From assembly GCF_002150035.1 (NCBI RefSeq), contig NZ_NETS01000006.1:124001-188000 (forward strand): DNA of 64,000 nucleotides, written 5' to 3'. This document shows, in pieces, positions 52,070 to 63,127 of the stretch (positions are counted from its first letter, which is position 1; each line of letters starts with the position of its first letter). The position numbers and the translations under genes were made by a program. This stretch comes from Leptospira venezuelensis (lineage in GTDB: Bacteria > Spirochaetota > Leptospiria > Leptospirales > Leptospiraceae). The notes beneath the pieces are model-generated. The model made no database searches and was not told where the DNA came from. It was given only the letters and a program-made list of their open reading frames with translations.

Positions 52070-53365
52070 ATGAACACAAAGATCAGAAATTTCGGCCCTT
52101 GCAAAATTGAAAGTCCAGCCGCTTACGAATATTATACCGGAGATGAATCCAAGGTGGTTTTCAAGACGGTATTCGAAACAGAAGAGAGCTGGAAGGAATA
52201 TATAGGAGAAGGAGCCGAATTTTTCGAACAAGCAGGTCCCAGAAAGAAGATCTACTTCGACCCAAAGGAAGTAACTGCTGGGATCGTGACCTGTGGGGGG
52301 CTTTGTCCAGGGATCAATGATGTGATCCGAGGTATCGTAATGGAATTAAATTATAGATACGGGGTTAAACGTATCCTTGGATTTCCCTACGGCTATCAGG
52401 GCCTTGTCAAAAAATATGATCATAAACCCATCGAGCTGAACCCTGAAAATGTGGCTCATATAGGCAGGGACGGAGGAACCATTCTCGCATCTTCCCGTGG
52501 AAACCAAAATCCTTCCGACATGGTAGATAGGCTCTCTTTGTACGGAGTTAAGATGTTATTCTGTATAGGAGGAGACGGAACCTTAAGAGGAGCCAAAGAG
52601 ATCGTAGGCGAGATAGACAGAAGAGGGGAAGAGATCTCTGTTATTGGAGTTCCTAAGACAATAGATAACGATATCAATTATGTGCAAAAAACTTTCGGAT
52701 TTTCTACCGCCTTCTCCAAAGCAATGGAAGCTGTAGAATGTGCACATGTGGAAGCAAAAGGCGCGCCGAATGGGATAGGTGTAGTAAAACTGATGGGAAG
52801 GCATTCCGGTTTTATTGCAGTAAATGCAGCTTTAGCTTCTCAAAACGTAAACTATTGTCTAATCCCTGAAGTTGATTTTGATCTGAATGGAAAAGGTTCC
52901 TTCTTAGATATTCTGAAAAAAAGGATCTTAACCAGAGAACATGCGGTGATAATTGTAGCAGAAGGTGCAGGTCAAAAGTTTTTCGGGAAAACGGAAGAAA
53001 GAGACGCTTCCGGAAATCTAAAATTAGGCGATATTGGTGTTTATCTCAAAAATTCAATCCAGGACTTCTTCAAAGCAGAAAAGATAGAAGTGAATGTTAA
53101 ATATATAGATCCAAGTTATATTATTCGTTCTATTCCAGCAAATCCAGAGGATTCTATTTTCTGTGGATTTTTGGCTCAGAATGCAGTGCATGCTGCCATG
53201 GCCGGCAAGACTGATCTAGTGATCGGTATGTGGAATAATGTGTTTACTCATCTTCCGATAGATATCGCGATCCAAGAAAGAAAGGTGCTTCAGCCTACTA
53301 AGAGTACTCTGTGGAGAACATTATTGGCTTCAACCGGGCAGCCTGCTCGTATGGTGGCAGAATAA
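52070..53365 (+). CDS. pfkA: 6-phosphofructokinase, group with GGDGT and PKTIDND
   Basis: A 431-residue phosphofructokinase. Substrate blocks are TCGGLCPGINDVIRG, FCIGGDGTLRGAKEI, GVPKTIDNDINYVQKTFGF and VKLMGRHSGFIAVNAAL. The GGDGT motif (Gly where PPi enzymes have Asp) points to ATP as donor; PKTIDND (Lys) is shared with plant-type ATP-PFK and PPi-PFK groups, so ATP is likely but not certain. The long N-terminal extension (about 75 residues before GGLCPG) is typical of that group. It catalyses the committed step of glycolysis. The gene is divergent from the outer-membrane gene. Confidence 0.9.
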   Translation: MNTKIRNFGPCKIESPAAYEYYTGDESKVVFKTVFETEESWKEYIGEGAEFFEQAGPRKKIYFDPKEVTAGIVTCGGLCPGINDVIRGIVMELNYRYGVKRILGFPYGYQGLVKKYDHKPIELNPENVAHIGRDGGTILASSRGNQNPSDMVDRLSLYGVKMLFCIGGDGTLRGAKEIVGEIDRRGEEISVIGVPKTIDNDINYVQKTFGFSTAFSKAMEAVECAHVEAKGAPNGIGVVKLMGRHSGFIAVNAALASQNVNYCLIPEVDFDLNGKGSFLDILKKRILTREHAVIIVAEGAGQKFFGKTEERDASGNLKLGDIGVYLKNSIQDFFKAEKIEVNVKYIDPSYIIRSIPANPEDSIFCGFLAQNAVHAAMAGKTDLVIGMWNNVFTHLPIDIAIQERKVLQPTKSTLWRTLLASTGQPARMVAE

Positions 53366-53384
53366 TATAAAAGACTTTTTGAGA

Positions 53385-53398
53385 AGGATTAGATAATC

Positions 53399-53400
<2 letters not shown>
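53385..53400. terminator. Possible convergent terminator hairpin
   Basis: AGGATTA-GA-TAATCCT is a perfect 7-bp inverted repeat spanning the end of the phosphatase coding region on the minus strand (its stop is 53399-53401), where both converging transcripts end. There is no strong T-tract on either side. Confidence 0.35.
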
Positions 53401-55147
<1,747 letters not shown>

Positions 55148-55246
55148 TTGGTCCGGGAATACTTCTTTTTTTGAGAGATTTTCAAATCGGGAGGGCTTAT
55201 TCCAGCCCAAATCCAACTCCTGTCAAGGAGATTCGGAACTTTCCTC

Positions 55247-56119
55247 TTATTCGATCAAGGAACCGATCCCTTGATCAGTAAAGATTTCGATCAGGATAGA
55301 ATGTGGGACTCTTCCGTCAATAATATGAGTCCTTCTCACTCCTTGGTCGATCGCAGAAAGACAACATTCTACTTTAGGGATCATTCCTCCAGTGATATCT
55401 CCTTTCCGAATATAATCTTTTACTAAGGCACGGTTTAAACCTGTTACAAGTTTTCCGTCGATCAGGATCCCGCTAGTATCCGTAAGAAGGATGAGCTTTT
55501 CCGCCTTGAGAGCTCCTGCCAATTCTCCCGCAAACGTATCCGCGTTAATATTTAAAGATTCTCCAGATGCAGATTCAGCCACCGGAGAAATTACCGGGAT
55601 AAAACCTTTTTCTTGGAGAGATAGAATGACTGTAGGATCTATTTTGTCGATCTTACCCACAAGACCGACATCTACTAGTTCGGATTTTTTTCCTTCTACA
55701 TCTATTTCTATTTTTGTTTTGGAAGCGACTGCAAGATTTCCATCTTTTCCGGAAAGTCCGACTGCATTTCCACCTTCTTTATTGATCATGGAAACGATCT
55801 GTTTATTTACTTTTCCAGTGAGGACCATTTCTACAACGTCCATGGTCTCCGCGTTTGTGACCCTATGACCGTGAACGAACTCAGTTGGAATATTCAAACT
55901 TTCTAAGAGTCTATTGATCTCGGGTCCGCCTCCGTGAACAATTACAGGATGGATACCTACATACTTTAGAAGAACTATATCTTTTGCGAAAGATTCCTTT
56001 AAGTCGGCCTTCGCCATTGCGGCTCCACCATATTTGATGACCACAGTTTTCCCGGAGTATTTTGTAATATAGGGAAGGGCCTCCAGAATATTGTTGACCC
56101 TTTCAAAGGAATGTTCCAT
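55247..56119 (-). CDS. argB: Acetylglutamate kinase
   Basis: A 290-residue amino-acid kinase that phosphorylates N-acetyl-L-glutamate in arginine synthesis. KYGGAAMAKADLK, PVIVHGGGPEINRLLE, GLSGKDGNLAVA and TGGMIPKVECCLSAIDQGV are ArgB marks. The reading frame is open to 56242, but ATG 56119 gives the family length and leaves the divergent SDR start at 56163. It stands apart from other arg genes; 30 codons are removed from the longest reading. Confidence 0.95.
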   Translation of the reverse strand: MEHSFERVNNILEALPYITKYSGKTVVIKYGGAAMAKADLKESFAKDIVLLKYVGIHPVIVHGGGPEINRLLESLNIPTEFVHGHRVTNAETMDVVEMVLTGKVNKQIVSMINKEGGNAVGLSGKDGNLAVASKTKIEIDVEGKKSELVDVGLVGKIDKIDPTVILSLQEKGFIPVISPVAESASGESLNINADTFAGELAGALKAEKLILLTDTSGILIDGKLVTGLNRALVKDYIRKGDITGGMIPKVECCLSAIDQGVRRTHIIDGRVPHSILIEIFTDQGIGSLIE

Positions 56120-56162
56120 ACCAAACAGAGAAATCGTTCCCCACTTGTACGTCGATTCGGAA

Positions 56163-56879
56163 ATGTTAACAATTTTAATCACTGGAGGAAGCGGAGGCTT
56201 AGGCCGTGCTCTTGTTTCCGAATTAGGAAATCTAGGATACAAGATCTTAAATTGGGATCTAGTTTCTCCAGTCAGACTTCATCCAAATGAAACATTCCAA
56301 AAAATAGATCTGACTTCTTCCAATGAACTGGAGAATGCCTGCAAAAATTTGCAATTAGATACTTCTTCTTCCATTTATGGATTTGTACATTGTGCGGGTT
56401 ATGGCGGTCCTTATCATAAGATCACCGAAGTTTCTTTGGAAGAATGGGACAGGATATTCGCGATTAACCTTCGCTCTGCTTTTCAAATTACAAAAACATT
56501 ACTTCCAGTCTTTAGCACAAAAGGTTTGGGAAGATTTGTTTACATAGCTTCTTCATTATCAGTGCAAGGAAGCGCGCTATCTGTTGCTTACTCTTCTTCC
56601 AAACATGGGATCATCGGTTTTATGAAATCTATTGCTGCAGAATGGGGAGAGAAGGGAATCACTTCCAACGCTGTGAGCCCAGGTTATATGGAAACCAAAA
56701 TGGGCATCCAAGAAGACCAGGTGGATGATCATCGCAAAAAGATAATAGAGATGACTCCAGTAAAGAAGATCGCTTCTCCGGAAGAGATTGCAAGAGTGGT
56801 CTCTTTTTTAATCTCTTCAGAATCAGGTTATATCAATGGTGCGAACTGGACAGTGGACGGAGGAATTACTTCGATTTAG
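56163..56879 (+). CDS. Short-chain dehydrogenase/reductase
   Basis: A 238-residue SDR oxidoreductase. The cofactor motif is ITGGSGGLGRAL (near residue 6), NAG-like FVHCAGYGG, catalytic Ser in YIASSLS and YSSSKHG (Tyr-x-x-x-Lys). The C-terminal DGG is in NWTVDGGITSI. ATG 56163 is the start giving the ITGG motif at the usual position. It resembles FabG-type NAD(P)H-dependent ketoreductases; the substrate is unknown. It converges with the M61 peptidase by a 14-bp overlap. Confidence 0.9.
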   Translation: MLTILITGGSGGLGRALVSELGNLGYKILNWDLVSPVRLHPNETFQKIDLTSSNELENACKNLQLDTSSSIYGFVHCAGYGGPYHKITEVSLEEWDRIFAINLRSAFQITKTLLPVFSTKGLGRFVYIASSLSVQGSALSVAYSSSKHGIIGFMKSIAAEWGEKGITSNAVSPGYMETKMGIQEDQVDDHRKKIIEMTPVKKIASPEEIARVVSFLISSESGYINGANWTVDGGITSI

Positions 56880-58632
56880 TTTTTTTGGAAGAAGGTTTCG
56901 GAATTCCAGGCTCTTTTCCCAGATGCAAAAATACTTCTCTCAATTCCTTAACGGAATCTTTTGCTTTTTCATCAATCCATAGTTCATTTGCAGAAGGAGA
57001 AGAATCAAATTTGATCTTTCTTTTTAATATTTTTCCTCTTCTGGAAAGAAGAAGGTCCGCTTTTTTGCCTGGTTGGTATTGATTTAATAATTCTTTAAAG
57101 TTTCCTGGAAGAATTCTTTTATCATCCAGAGCTATCCATTCATCGCCTAAATTGATATCCGTTTCTTTCACAGATTTAGAGAGAAGAATTTTACTTACGA
57201 TCATTCTTCCTCTTTCTTCTTTTACTCTAAATCCCAATTCAATTTTAGGTTTGGAAGCGGTTCTTTCTATTCCGATCAAATGCAAATATGTTTCGATAGG
57301 GACCCGCTTTGGTTCTGTGATATAAGTGTCGAATTCAAGTTTTAGGTCTAGGCCTGTTGCTTTCTTTGCAGTTTGAAAAAATTCAGCCTTTGTAAAGCCT
57401 CTTTTCTTTTCCTGATGATACTGCTTGTTCAAAGCGATCATGACATCTACCAAAGATTTTTTGCCATTGGTTTCTTTCAGGATATAAAGATGCATACTTA
57501 AAGATAGAATTGCTCCTTTTGTATAATAGGAGATTCCTGTATTCGAAAAATTTGGATCGAATGGGCGATTATAATATTTAGTCCAAGCAGTAAAACTGGA
57601 ATCTTCTAAACTCATCCAAGATTCACCCAGAGATTCTTCTAACTCCTGTATATCCTTCCAAAGTTTATTCAAATATTGTTGGGGCGAATAAGATCCACAA
57701 AGAAGAAGAAAATACGCATCAAAGAAACTAGTAATCCCCTCTGCGATCCATAATTCTTTTGTTAAATTCGGTTTTTGGTAATCAAAAGGACCGAGAGCGA
57801 TCGGACGTATCCTTTTCACGTTCCAATGGTGGAAATACTCATGGGATAAAAGTTCTAAAAGAGTTCTGTAATTATCTGGATTCGACCATCCATTTGGATC
57901 GAATTGGTTGATGCTGCAATTGAGATGTTCTAATCCTCCATAAAGATTATCGCTCATGTCTAAAACAAATAGATAATACTTATTTTCAGTTCCTCCCATC
58001 AGTTTGATCTGAGTTTCCACGATAGTTGCCAAATCTTTGGAGATCTTCTTTTTATCTTTTGTTTCGATATCCCCTAGGATGACTAGATCGAATTCGCATC
58101 CTTCCGCACTAAACGGGATCTGTTTTTCATTTGTAAGAAGAATAGGGCAGTCAAAAAATTCATCGAAGTTTTTCGCCTTCCAAATCTGTTTGGAACCTTC
58201 CTTCTTCTTTAATCCGGTATAACAAAAACGAAAAGGTGATAAACTCTTCCAGCTAAGTTCAGGTTCTAGATCTAAACGATCCTTGGGATATAGGAATGTA
58301 GCAGGCGGATGAACTAAAATAAAATCGCTGGTGAAATAATTGGTTCTTACGGTGTGTTCGAATCCGTAAACTAGATAAGAAATTTTGAATGTTTCTCCCT
58401 TAGAAGAAACTTTCCAAGTATCAAGGTCTATTTGCTCAAGGCCCCAACCCGGCTTGGATTGAACAAAATGTACTTGGTGAATGGATTTGGAATAATCTCG
58501 GATTTTATAAGAGCCGGGCGACCAATTTGGAATACAAAGAAATGTTTCCTGTTTGTCTGGGTGGACTTCCATTTCCACCTTTAATAAATGTCTATGCGGT
58601 TGGTATATATCTAGAGTGTATTTTACGATCAC
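56866..58632 (-). CDS. M61 family metallopeptidase
   Basis: A 588-residue glycyl-aminopeptidase-like enzyme. The N-terminal beta-domain has NWSPGSYKIRDYSK (typical of M61); the zinc site is LLSHEYFHHWNVKRI with HExxH (His-Glu-Tyr-Phe-His) and the third ligand Glu in WIAEGITSF. A C-terminal PDZ-like region (about 430-530; LGFRVKEERGRMIVSKIL) follows, and a Lys-rich tail ends it. No signal peptide is visible. The Bcp gene ends 3 bp upstream of this start, so the two are in one operon (Bcp first). It likely trims peptides with N-terminal Gly or Ala. Confidence 0.88.
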   Translation of the reverse strand: MIVKYTLDIYQPHRHLLKVEMEVHPDKQETFLCIPNWSPGSYKIRDYSKSIHQVHFVQSKPGWGLEQIDLDTWKVSSKGETFKISYLVYGFEHTVRTNYFTSDFILVHPPATFLYPKDRLDLEPELSWKSLSPFRFCYTGLKKKEGSKQIWKAKNFDEFFDCPILLTNEKQIPFSAEGCEFDLVILGDIETKDKKKISKDLATIVETQIKLMGGTENKYYLFVLDMSDNLYGGLEHLNCSINQFDPNGWSNPDNYRTLLELLSHEYFHHWNVKRIRPIALGPFDYQKPNLTKELWIAEGITSFFDAYFLLLCGSYSPQQYLNKLWKDIQELEESLGESWMSLEDSSFTAWTKYYNRPFDPNFSNTGISYYTKGAILSLSMHLYILKETNGKKSLVDVMIALNKQYHQEKKRGFTKAEFFQTAKKATGLDLKLEFDTYITEPKRVPIETYLHLIGIERTASKPKIELGFRVKEERGRMIVSKILLSKSVKETDINLGDEWIALDDKRILPGNFKELLNQYQPGKKADLLLSRRGKILKRKIKFDSSPSANELWIDEKAKDSVKELREVFLHLGKEPGIPKPSSKKTKSK

Positions 58633-58635
58633 GCC

Positions 58636-59115
58636 TTAGGCACCGGCCTCTTTTAAGATCTCCTCTAAAGTTTCGGCAACTGTTTTAGTGGGATCCACTT
58701 TTCTCCATACTTTGCGGATGGTTCCATCTGGTCCTACCAAAAAGCTGTCTCTAGAAAGTCCTTTGAAAACTCTTCCTTGCCATTCTTGGTCTCCATAAAC
58801 TCCTAATGGTCCGCTCAAACTTTGTTTTGGATCAGATAGAAGAGGGAAACTTAGATTGAACTTGTCAATAAATTGTTTATGGCTATCTAAAGAGTCTGAA
58901 CTAATTCCATAAACCTTTGCTCCAGCCTGCGTGAACTTTTCCAAATTGTCTCTATAAGAGCAGGCTTGTTTTGTGCAACCCGGAGTATCATCTTTCGGAT
59001 AAAAATACAATAAGGTCCAGGAACCTGCTGAATCTTTAGGTAGATTTACTGTGTTTCCTGCTGAACTGGATAAACTTACTTCCGGTAATTTTTTTCCTTC
59101 CCATGAGTCGGACAT
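58636..59115 (-). CDS. bcp: Peroxiredoxin of the Bcp/PrxQ type
   Basis: A 159-residue thiol peroxidase. The peroxidatic Cys is in DTPGCTKQACSYRD (Cys47) with a second Cys five residues on (Cys52), the PrxQ arrangement. VKVYGISSDS-like and FLVGPDGTIRKVWRKVDP segments complete the thioredoxin fold. It reduces H2O2 and organic hydroperoxides. It heads a two-gene operon with the M61 peptidase (3-bp gap). ATG 59115 is preceded by AGGAGG at good distance. Confidence 0.93.
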   Translation of the reverse strand: MSDSWEGKKLPEVSLSSSAGNTVNLPKDSAGSWTLLYFYPKDDTPGCTKQACSYRDNLEKFTQAGAKVYGISSDSLDSHKQFIDKFNLSFPLLSDPKQSLSGPLGVYGDQEWQGRVFKGLSRDSFLVGPDGTIRKVWRKVDPTKTVAETLEEILKEAGA

Positions 59116-59243
59116 AAAGTTTTCCTCCTATTTTCCCTTCCGGATAGTTTCTACCGAAAACATTTTTGGGAAAAGGAAAAAATCCTTTAAAAAAGTTGAA
59201 ATCTCGCAGTTTTTCTCATCCAATTACTGCTGTCGAATAACGC

Positions 59244-61508
59244 ATGGTGCAAAAACAAAAAATTCCGGCTTTACCTTTCAGATCTCTAATCTTCATTTCT
59301 TTTTTCTTAATCTCTTTTTACTCTCTGGGTTCTAAGGAAGAAGAGCCTATCCCAGGTTGGAAGGACTTGGATCTAAAAAGATTAGAATGGGAATCTGTAC
59401 GAGGATATAAATCAGAATACAAATCCGGCTTTGAGTCCATTGAGCCTGGTTACTTAAAAATAGAAAAATTCCCAATCGTTCTAAATCAACTCTATAAAAC
59501 TCCAGTATCCGACAAAATCCAAGAGTTCACCATCCAAACAAAATTTAATCTAAGTTTTGATCCTAAAGCTCAGGTTTTCTTAAATCCGATCAGACTATAT
59601 TTGAATTTTATAGGAGAGAACTGGGAGATTTATCTGAACGGACATCTTATCCAAAAAGAGATCCATTTAGATTCGAATGGAAAAATGCAGACCAGAAAGA
59701 CTCTCCGAGATCTGGAGGTGCAGGTTGACTCTAGTCTTTTACAAGCCGGAGAAAACAGATTAGTATTTCATATGTTAGGAGATGCACCAGCTCTGCATCT
59801 TTCTGAAGAAGAATATCCTACACTTTCTCCAGTATTCACGCCTACAAATGTGGATCTTGGATTTTATTTGGATGGAGACTATACTTTAGGAGTTGAATAC
59901 GATTTTTCTAAGAAGATCGGGATCTTAATTAATTTAAGTTTAAATACGATCTATATATTTTTCGGATTATATCATCTTCTCATTTTTTCCAAAAGAAGAA
60001 CGGACAAATATAATTTATACTTTGGGATCTTTTCCATCTCTATGGCGGTTTACTCTTTAAGTAGATCTACAATCATTTTTGATTTTATACAAGATAGTAC
60101 TTGGATCACAAGAATTGAATATGGTTCCGTATCCTTACTTGCCCCTTTGTTCTTATTATTTCTTCATGATTACTTTTACGGATCTACTTTGCCGAATAAG
60201 GCAATACTTGCCATCGCTGGATGGAGTTTTGCGATCTTCTTCTTTTCCTTTTTAGCTCCATTTCAATACTTAATGATCAGCTTAAGAGCGTGGCAGATCT
60301 CCATTCTACCTTCTCTTATTTATCTATTATACTTCATGGGAAAAGCTGTTTATCTGCGCAAAAAAGACGCTTCTCTCATGGCGATCAGTATGTTCATCAT
60401 CGTATTCATCTCAGGCTACGATGTTTTGGATTCTATGTTCTTTCAATCAGGGATTCGATTCACTCAGTTTGCTTATCTTTTATTCGTGATCTCTTTAACC
60501 ACGATACTTGCAAACAGGTTTATCGATCTATACAAACAATCTGAAGAATTGAACATAGAGCTTAGTCACCAAAAACTAGAATTGGCAAGGCAGAAGAACG
60601 CTTTCTTCCGATTTGTTCCTATGCAATTCTTAAGCGTGCTTGGTAAAGATTCAGCGGTAGATGTTAACTTAGGTGATTCTGCATTACGTGAGATGAGTGT
60701 ATTGTTCACAGACATTCGTTCTTTTACTACAATCTCGGAGAAGATGACTCCTGAGGAAAATTTCAGATTTATCAACGGATATCTTGCTAAAATGGAACCT
60801 CTCATTCAAAAGTATGAAGGTTTCGTGGATAAGTTTATGGGAGATGCGATCCTTGCATTATTCTCCGCAGAAAGAGTGATCCATTCCGAGAATAATTGGG
60901 AAGGTAAGTCTGCCGCAGACAGGGCAGTCCTTGCAGCCATTGATATGAGAAGAAGGGTCCGGGAACTCGAAGAAGAAGTTAAGGGTAATCATGGACACGT
61001 AAAAGGTGTTCGAATCGGTATAGGTATTAATACCGGAAATCTGATGCTTGGAACGGTAGGCTCTTCTCATAGATTGGATACAACTGTGATAGGGGATACA
61101 GTAAACGTTGCTTCCCGTTTGGAAAGTCTGACGAATTTGTATAAGGCGGATATATTAATCACGCAACAGACTTTGTCTAGTCTTACGATCGCTGACGAAC
61201 TCGCGATCAGAGAAATAGATTCCGTAGTGGTAAAAGGAAAAAGTCAGCCAATCATCATATATGAAATTTATGAATCAGACGATCCTCATATTCGCAAACT
61301 AAAGGATGCTACCCTGGCTTTGATCTCCAGGGGGATCATTTTGTATAAGGTAGGAAATTTTAAGGAAGCCCTTCAAAATTTCGAACAAGCCCTAAAAGTT
61401 TATCCGGAAGATATAGTGGCAATTTTATATCGAAAACGTTGCCAAGAATATATTGAAGCTCCTCCAGTTGGAAATTGGGTCGGAGTACAACATCTTTTGG
61501 AAAAGTAG
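59244..61508 (+). CDS. Membrane adenylate/guanylate cyclase (class III) with 7TM sensor
   Basis: A 754-residue receptor cyclase. A signal or anchor at residues 9-28, a periplasmic beta-rich domain (about 35-215), seven transmembrane helices (about 225-425), a coiled coil, and the class III catalytic domain starting REMSVLFTDIRSFTTISEKM, with metal Asp in FTDIRS and DKFMGDAILALF, and NTGNLMLGTVG. A TPR-like helix pair ends it (GNFKEALQNFEQALKVYPED). The topology resembles 7TMR-DISM receptors joined to a cyclase. Probably makes cAMP; the ligand is unknown. ATG 59244. Confidence 0.88.
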   Translation: MVQKQKIPALPFRSLIFISFFLISFYSLGSKEEEPIPGWKDLDLKRLEWESVRGYKSEYKSGFESIEPGYLKIEKFPIVLNQLYKTPVSDKIQEFTIQTKFNLSFDPKAQVFLNPIRLYLNFIGENWEIYLNGHLIQKEIHLDSNGKMQTRKTLRDLEVQVDSSLLQAGENRLVFHMLGDAPALHLSEEEYPTLSPVFTPTNVDLGFYLDGDYTLGVEYDFSKKIGILINLSLNTIYIFFGLYHLLIFSKRRTDKYNLYFGIFSISMAVYSLSRSTIIFDFIQDSTWITRIEYGSVSLLAPLFLLFLHDYFYGSTLPNKAILAIAGWSFAIFFFSFLAPFQYLMISLRAWQISILPSLIYLLYFMGKAVYLRKKDASLMAISMFIIVFISGYDVLDSMFFQSGIRFTQFAYLLFVISLTTILANRFIDLYKQSEELNIELSHQKLELARQKNAFFRFVPMQFLSVLGKDSAVDVNLGDSALREMSVLFTDIRSFTTISEKMTPEENFRFINGYLAKMEPLIQKYEGFVDKFMGDAILALFSAERVIHSENNWEGKSAADRAVLAAIDMRRRVRELEEEVKGNHGHVKGVRIGIGINTGNLMLGTVGSSHRLDTTVIGDTVNVASRLESLTNLYKADILITQQTLSSLTIADELAIREIDSVVVKGKSQPIIIYEIYESDDPHIRKLKDATLALISRGIILYKVGNFKEALQNFEQALKVYPEDIVAILYRKRCQEYIEAPPVGNWVGVQHLLEK

Positions 61509-61560
61509 AAGATTGTTTTTCGCTTTCCATAAGACCAAAGGATCATAAGAATGATCACCT

Positions 61561-61929
61561 ATGATTTCTTATCCGGTTTACAAACTCATTCATATCCTTG
61601 GTATTTTATTCTTATTTTCCGCGTACGGTGGTCTAGCACTTCACGTATTAGGAGGAGGCACAAAAGAGAACGCTCCTAAAAAACTAATCGCTTCCGCTCA
61701 TGGAATAGGTATGACTCTCGTACTTTTGGGCGGTTTTGGAATGTTAGCAAGGATAGGACTTCTAACCAGTTTTCCTGGTTGGGTGATTGCTAAGATTGTG
61801 GTCTGGTTGATCTTTGGTGGACTATTGACTGCGTATTATAAAAAGCCTGAGTTTGCAAAGATACTATGGTTCGGTCTTCCTGTGCTTGGTACATTCTCCG
61901 CTTATTTGGCATTGTATAAACCGTTTTAA
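61561..61929 (+). CDS. Small four-helix membrane protein
   Basis: A 122-residue protein with four hydrophobic helices (LIHILGILFLFSAYGGLALHVL, AHGIGMTLVLLGGFGMLA, VIAKIVVWLIFGGLLTAYY, LPVLGTFSAYLAL). Conserved-looking His in LIHILG and ASAHGIGM and the overall build recall SirB/CopD-like families, but I cannot place it. Monocistronic, 52 bp after the cyclase; a strong hairpin follows at 61956. Function unknown. Confidence 0.65.
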   Translation: MISYPVYKLIHILGILFLFSAYGGLALHVLGGGTKENAPKKLIASAHGIGMTLVLLGGFGMLARIGLLTSFPGWVIAKIVVWLIFGGLLTAYYKKPEFAKILWFGLPVLGTFSAYLALYKPF

Positions 61930-61955
61930 GTTTTTATTAAAGTTTTATCAGAGGA

Positions 61956-61982
61956 TCCCGTTTTCATTCTTTGAAAGCGGGA
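61956..61982. terminator. Strong hairpin after the small membrane protein gene
   Basis: TCCCGTTTTCA and TGAAAGCGGGA form an 11-bp stem with one G-T pair around a five-base loop, in the spacer before the next gene. No T-run follows, so it may be a terminator without a tail or a regulatory hairpin of the downstream gene. Confidence 0.5.
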
Positions 61983-62011
61983 ACAAAAACAAAAAGTGAA
62001 GGGATGAACTT

Positions 62012-63118
62012 ATGGCAAAGGTAAATGTTTCCAAGTCAGTCAAAAAACCGTCTTCTAAAAAAGATAACAGCTTAAAACCGATCAAAGATTTTTTAGGTTC
62101 TCGCAGTCTTCCTGCTCCTGTGGATCGTTTGGAAGATGTTCGTAAAAGAGCGAGAAGATTTAGAGATAAATTTTTATCTGGGCCACAAGTGGTATATTAC
62201 AAATCCTTTGATTTAGTCCGAGTGCCTTATCCTACTAAATATGCCCTACTGAATGCATTTAGTCTTCCAACACCATTCTTGCATATAATCAATCGATTGT
62301 TTATCATCCAATACAAAACATCTGAAGGGATTAAAACTCTACTTTTCTCTCCATCCGATGTGGATGCAAACGCAGAGACTCCTTTTTTCAAAAGACTTTC
62401 CCAAAGTTTTGGACCTTTTCAAAATATTGGAAGAAAGATCATGGCTCCTACTTTGAACACTGTAGAGGAATGTTTGAAACAAGTAGGACTTCCTCCGGAG
62501 AAAGTGGATTATATTTCCTTTGATCATTTGCATACTCAGGATCTGCGCAAATGGTTAGGGGCGAATGGTCAGCCAGGATATTTTCCAAATGCAAAATTAT
62601 TGGTCATGAAAGAAGAATGGGATTCTATCCAAGGACTTCTTCCTCCTCAATCAGATTGGTATTGCCCGAATGGTTCCGGTGGTATCTCTATGGACAGAAT
62701 TGTTCTTTTGGATTCTGATACAGAACTAGGCGGGGGAGTTGCTTTGATCAAAACTCCTGGTCATACTTACGGAAATCATAGCTTGGTAGCAAATACTCCG
62801 GAAGGGATCTTTGTAACCAGCGAAAATGGAGTGAGTGCGGATAATTATAATCCACTCAAGTCTCGCATTCCTGGCGTGCGCAAATATGCTAAAAACACAG
62901 GAATGGAAGTGATCTTAAACGGAAATACTTTGGAGATTGGCCTAGACCAATACATCTCTATGGTTTTGGAAAAAGAGATTGCTGGTCCTTCTTTGCGAAA
63001 TCCCGAATTCTTTAATGTTATGCCTTCTTCTGAAATGAGCGGGTTCTGGCTTTTTCCAGGTACAAGCCCAACCTTCTCATTTGGACAATTAGAATTCGGT
63101 AATATAGTTACCCATTAG
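62012..63118 (+). CDS. Metallo-beta-lactamase-fold protein with degenerate metal site
   Basis: A 368-residue protein with an MBL-like core: DYISFDHLHTQDLRKWL, KLLVMKEEWD, KTPGHTYGNHSLV, and a C-terminal block. In place of HxHxDH it reads HLHTQD (His172, His174, Gln176, Asp177); the later H251 and a missing metal-bridging Asp (SEN instead of GD) suggest the di-zinc site is incomplete. It might bind one metal or none, or be a binding protein. ATG 62012 follows AAGGGATG. The next gene, an SDR, starts 9 bp after. Possibly a pair acting on the same compound. Confidence 0.65.
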   Translation: MAKVNVSKSVKKPSSKKDNSLKPIKDFLGSRSLPAPVDRLEDVRKRARRFRDKFLSGPQVVYYKSFDLVRVPYPTKYALLNAFSLPTPFLHIINRLFIIQYKTSEGIKTLLFSPSDVDANAETPFFKRLSQSFGPFQNIGRKIMAPTLNTVEECLKQVGLPPEKVDYISFDHLHTQDLRKWLGANGQPGYFPNAKLLVMKEEWDSIQGLLPPQSDWYCPNGSGGISMDRIVLLDSDTELGGGVALIKTPGHTYGNHSLVANTPEGIFVTSENGVSADNYNPLKSRIPGVRKYAKNTGMEVILNGNTLEIGLDQYISMVLEKEIAGPSLRNPEFFNVMPSSEMSGFWLFPGTSPTFSFGQLEFGNIVTH

Positions 63119-63127
63119 GAAATATAC

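Noticed and set aside
51965..52231. N-terminal extension of the outer-membrane gene to 52231
   Set aside because: It would overlap the start of the divergent phosphofructokinase gene, is not signal-like, and places the inverted repeat inside a coding region.
56120..56242. 41-residue N-terminal extension of argB
   Set aside because: The ATG at 56119 gives the normal ArgB length and the extension would overlap the SDR start; the extension has a low-complexity Pro-rich character.
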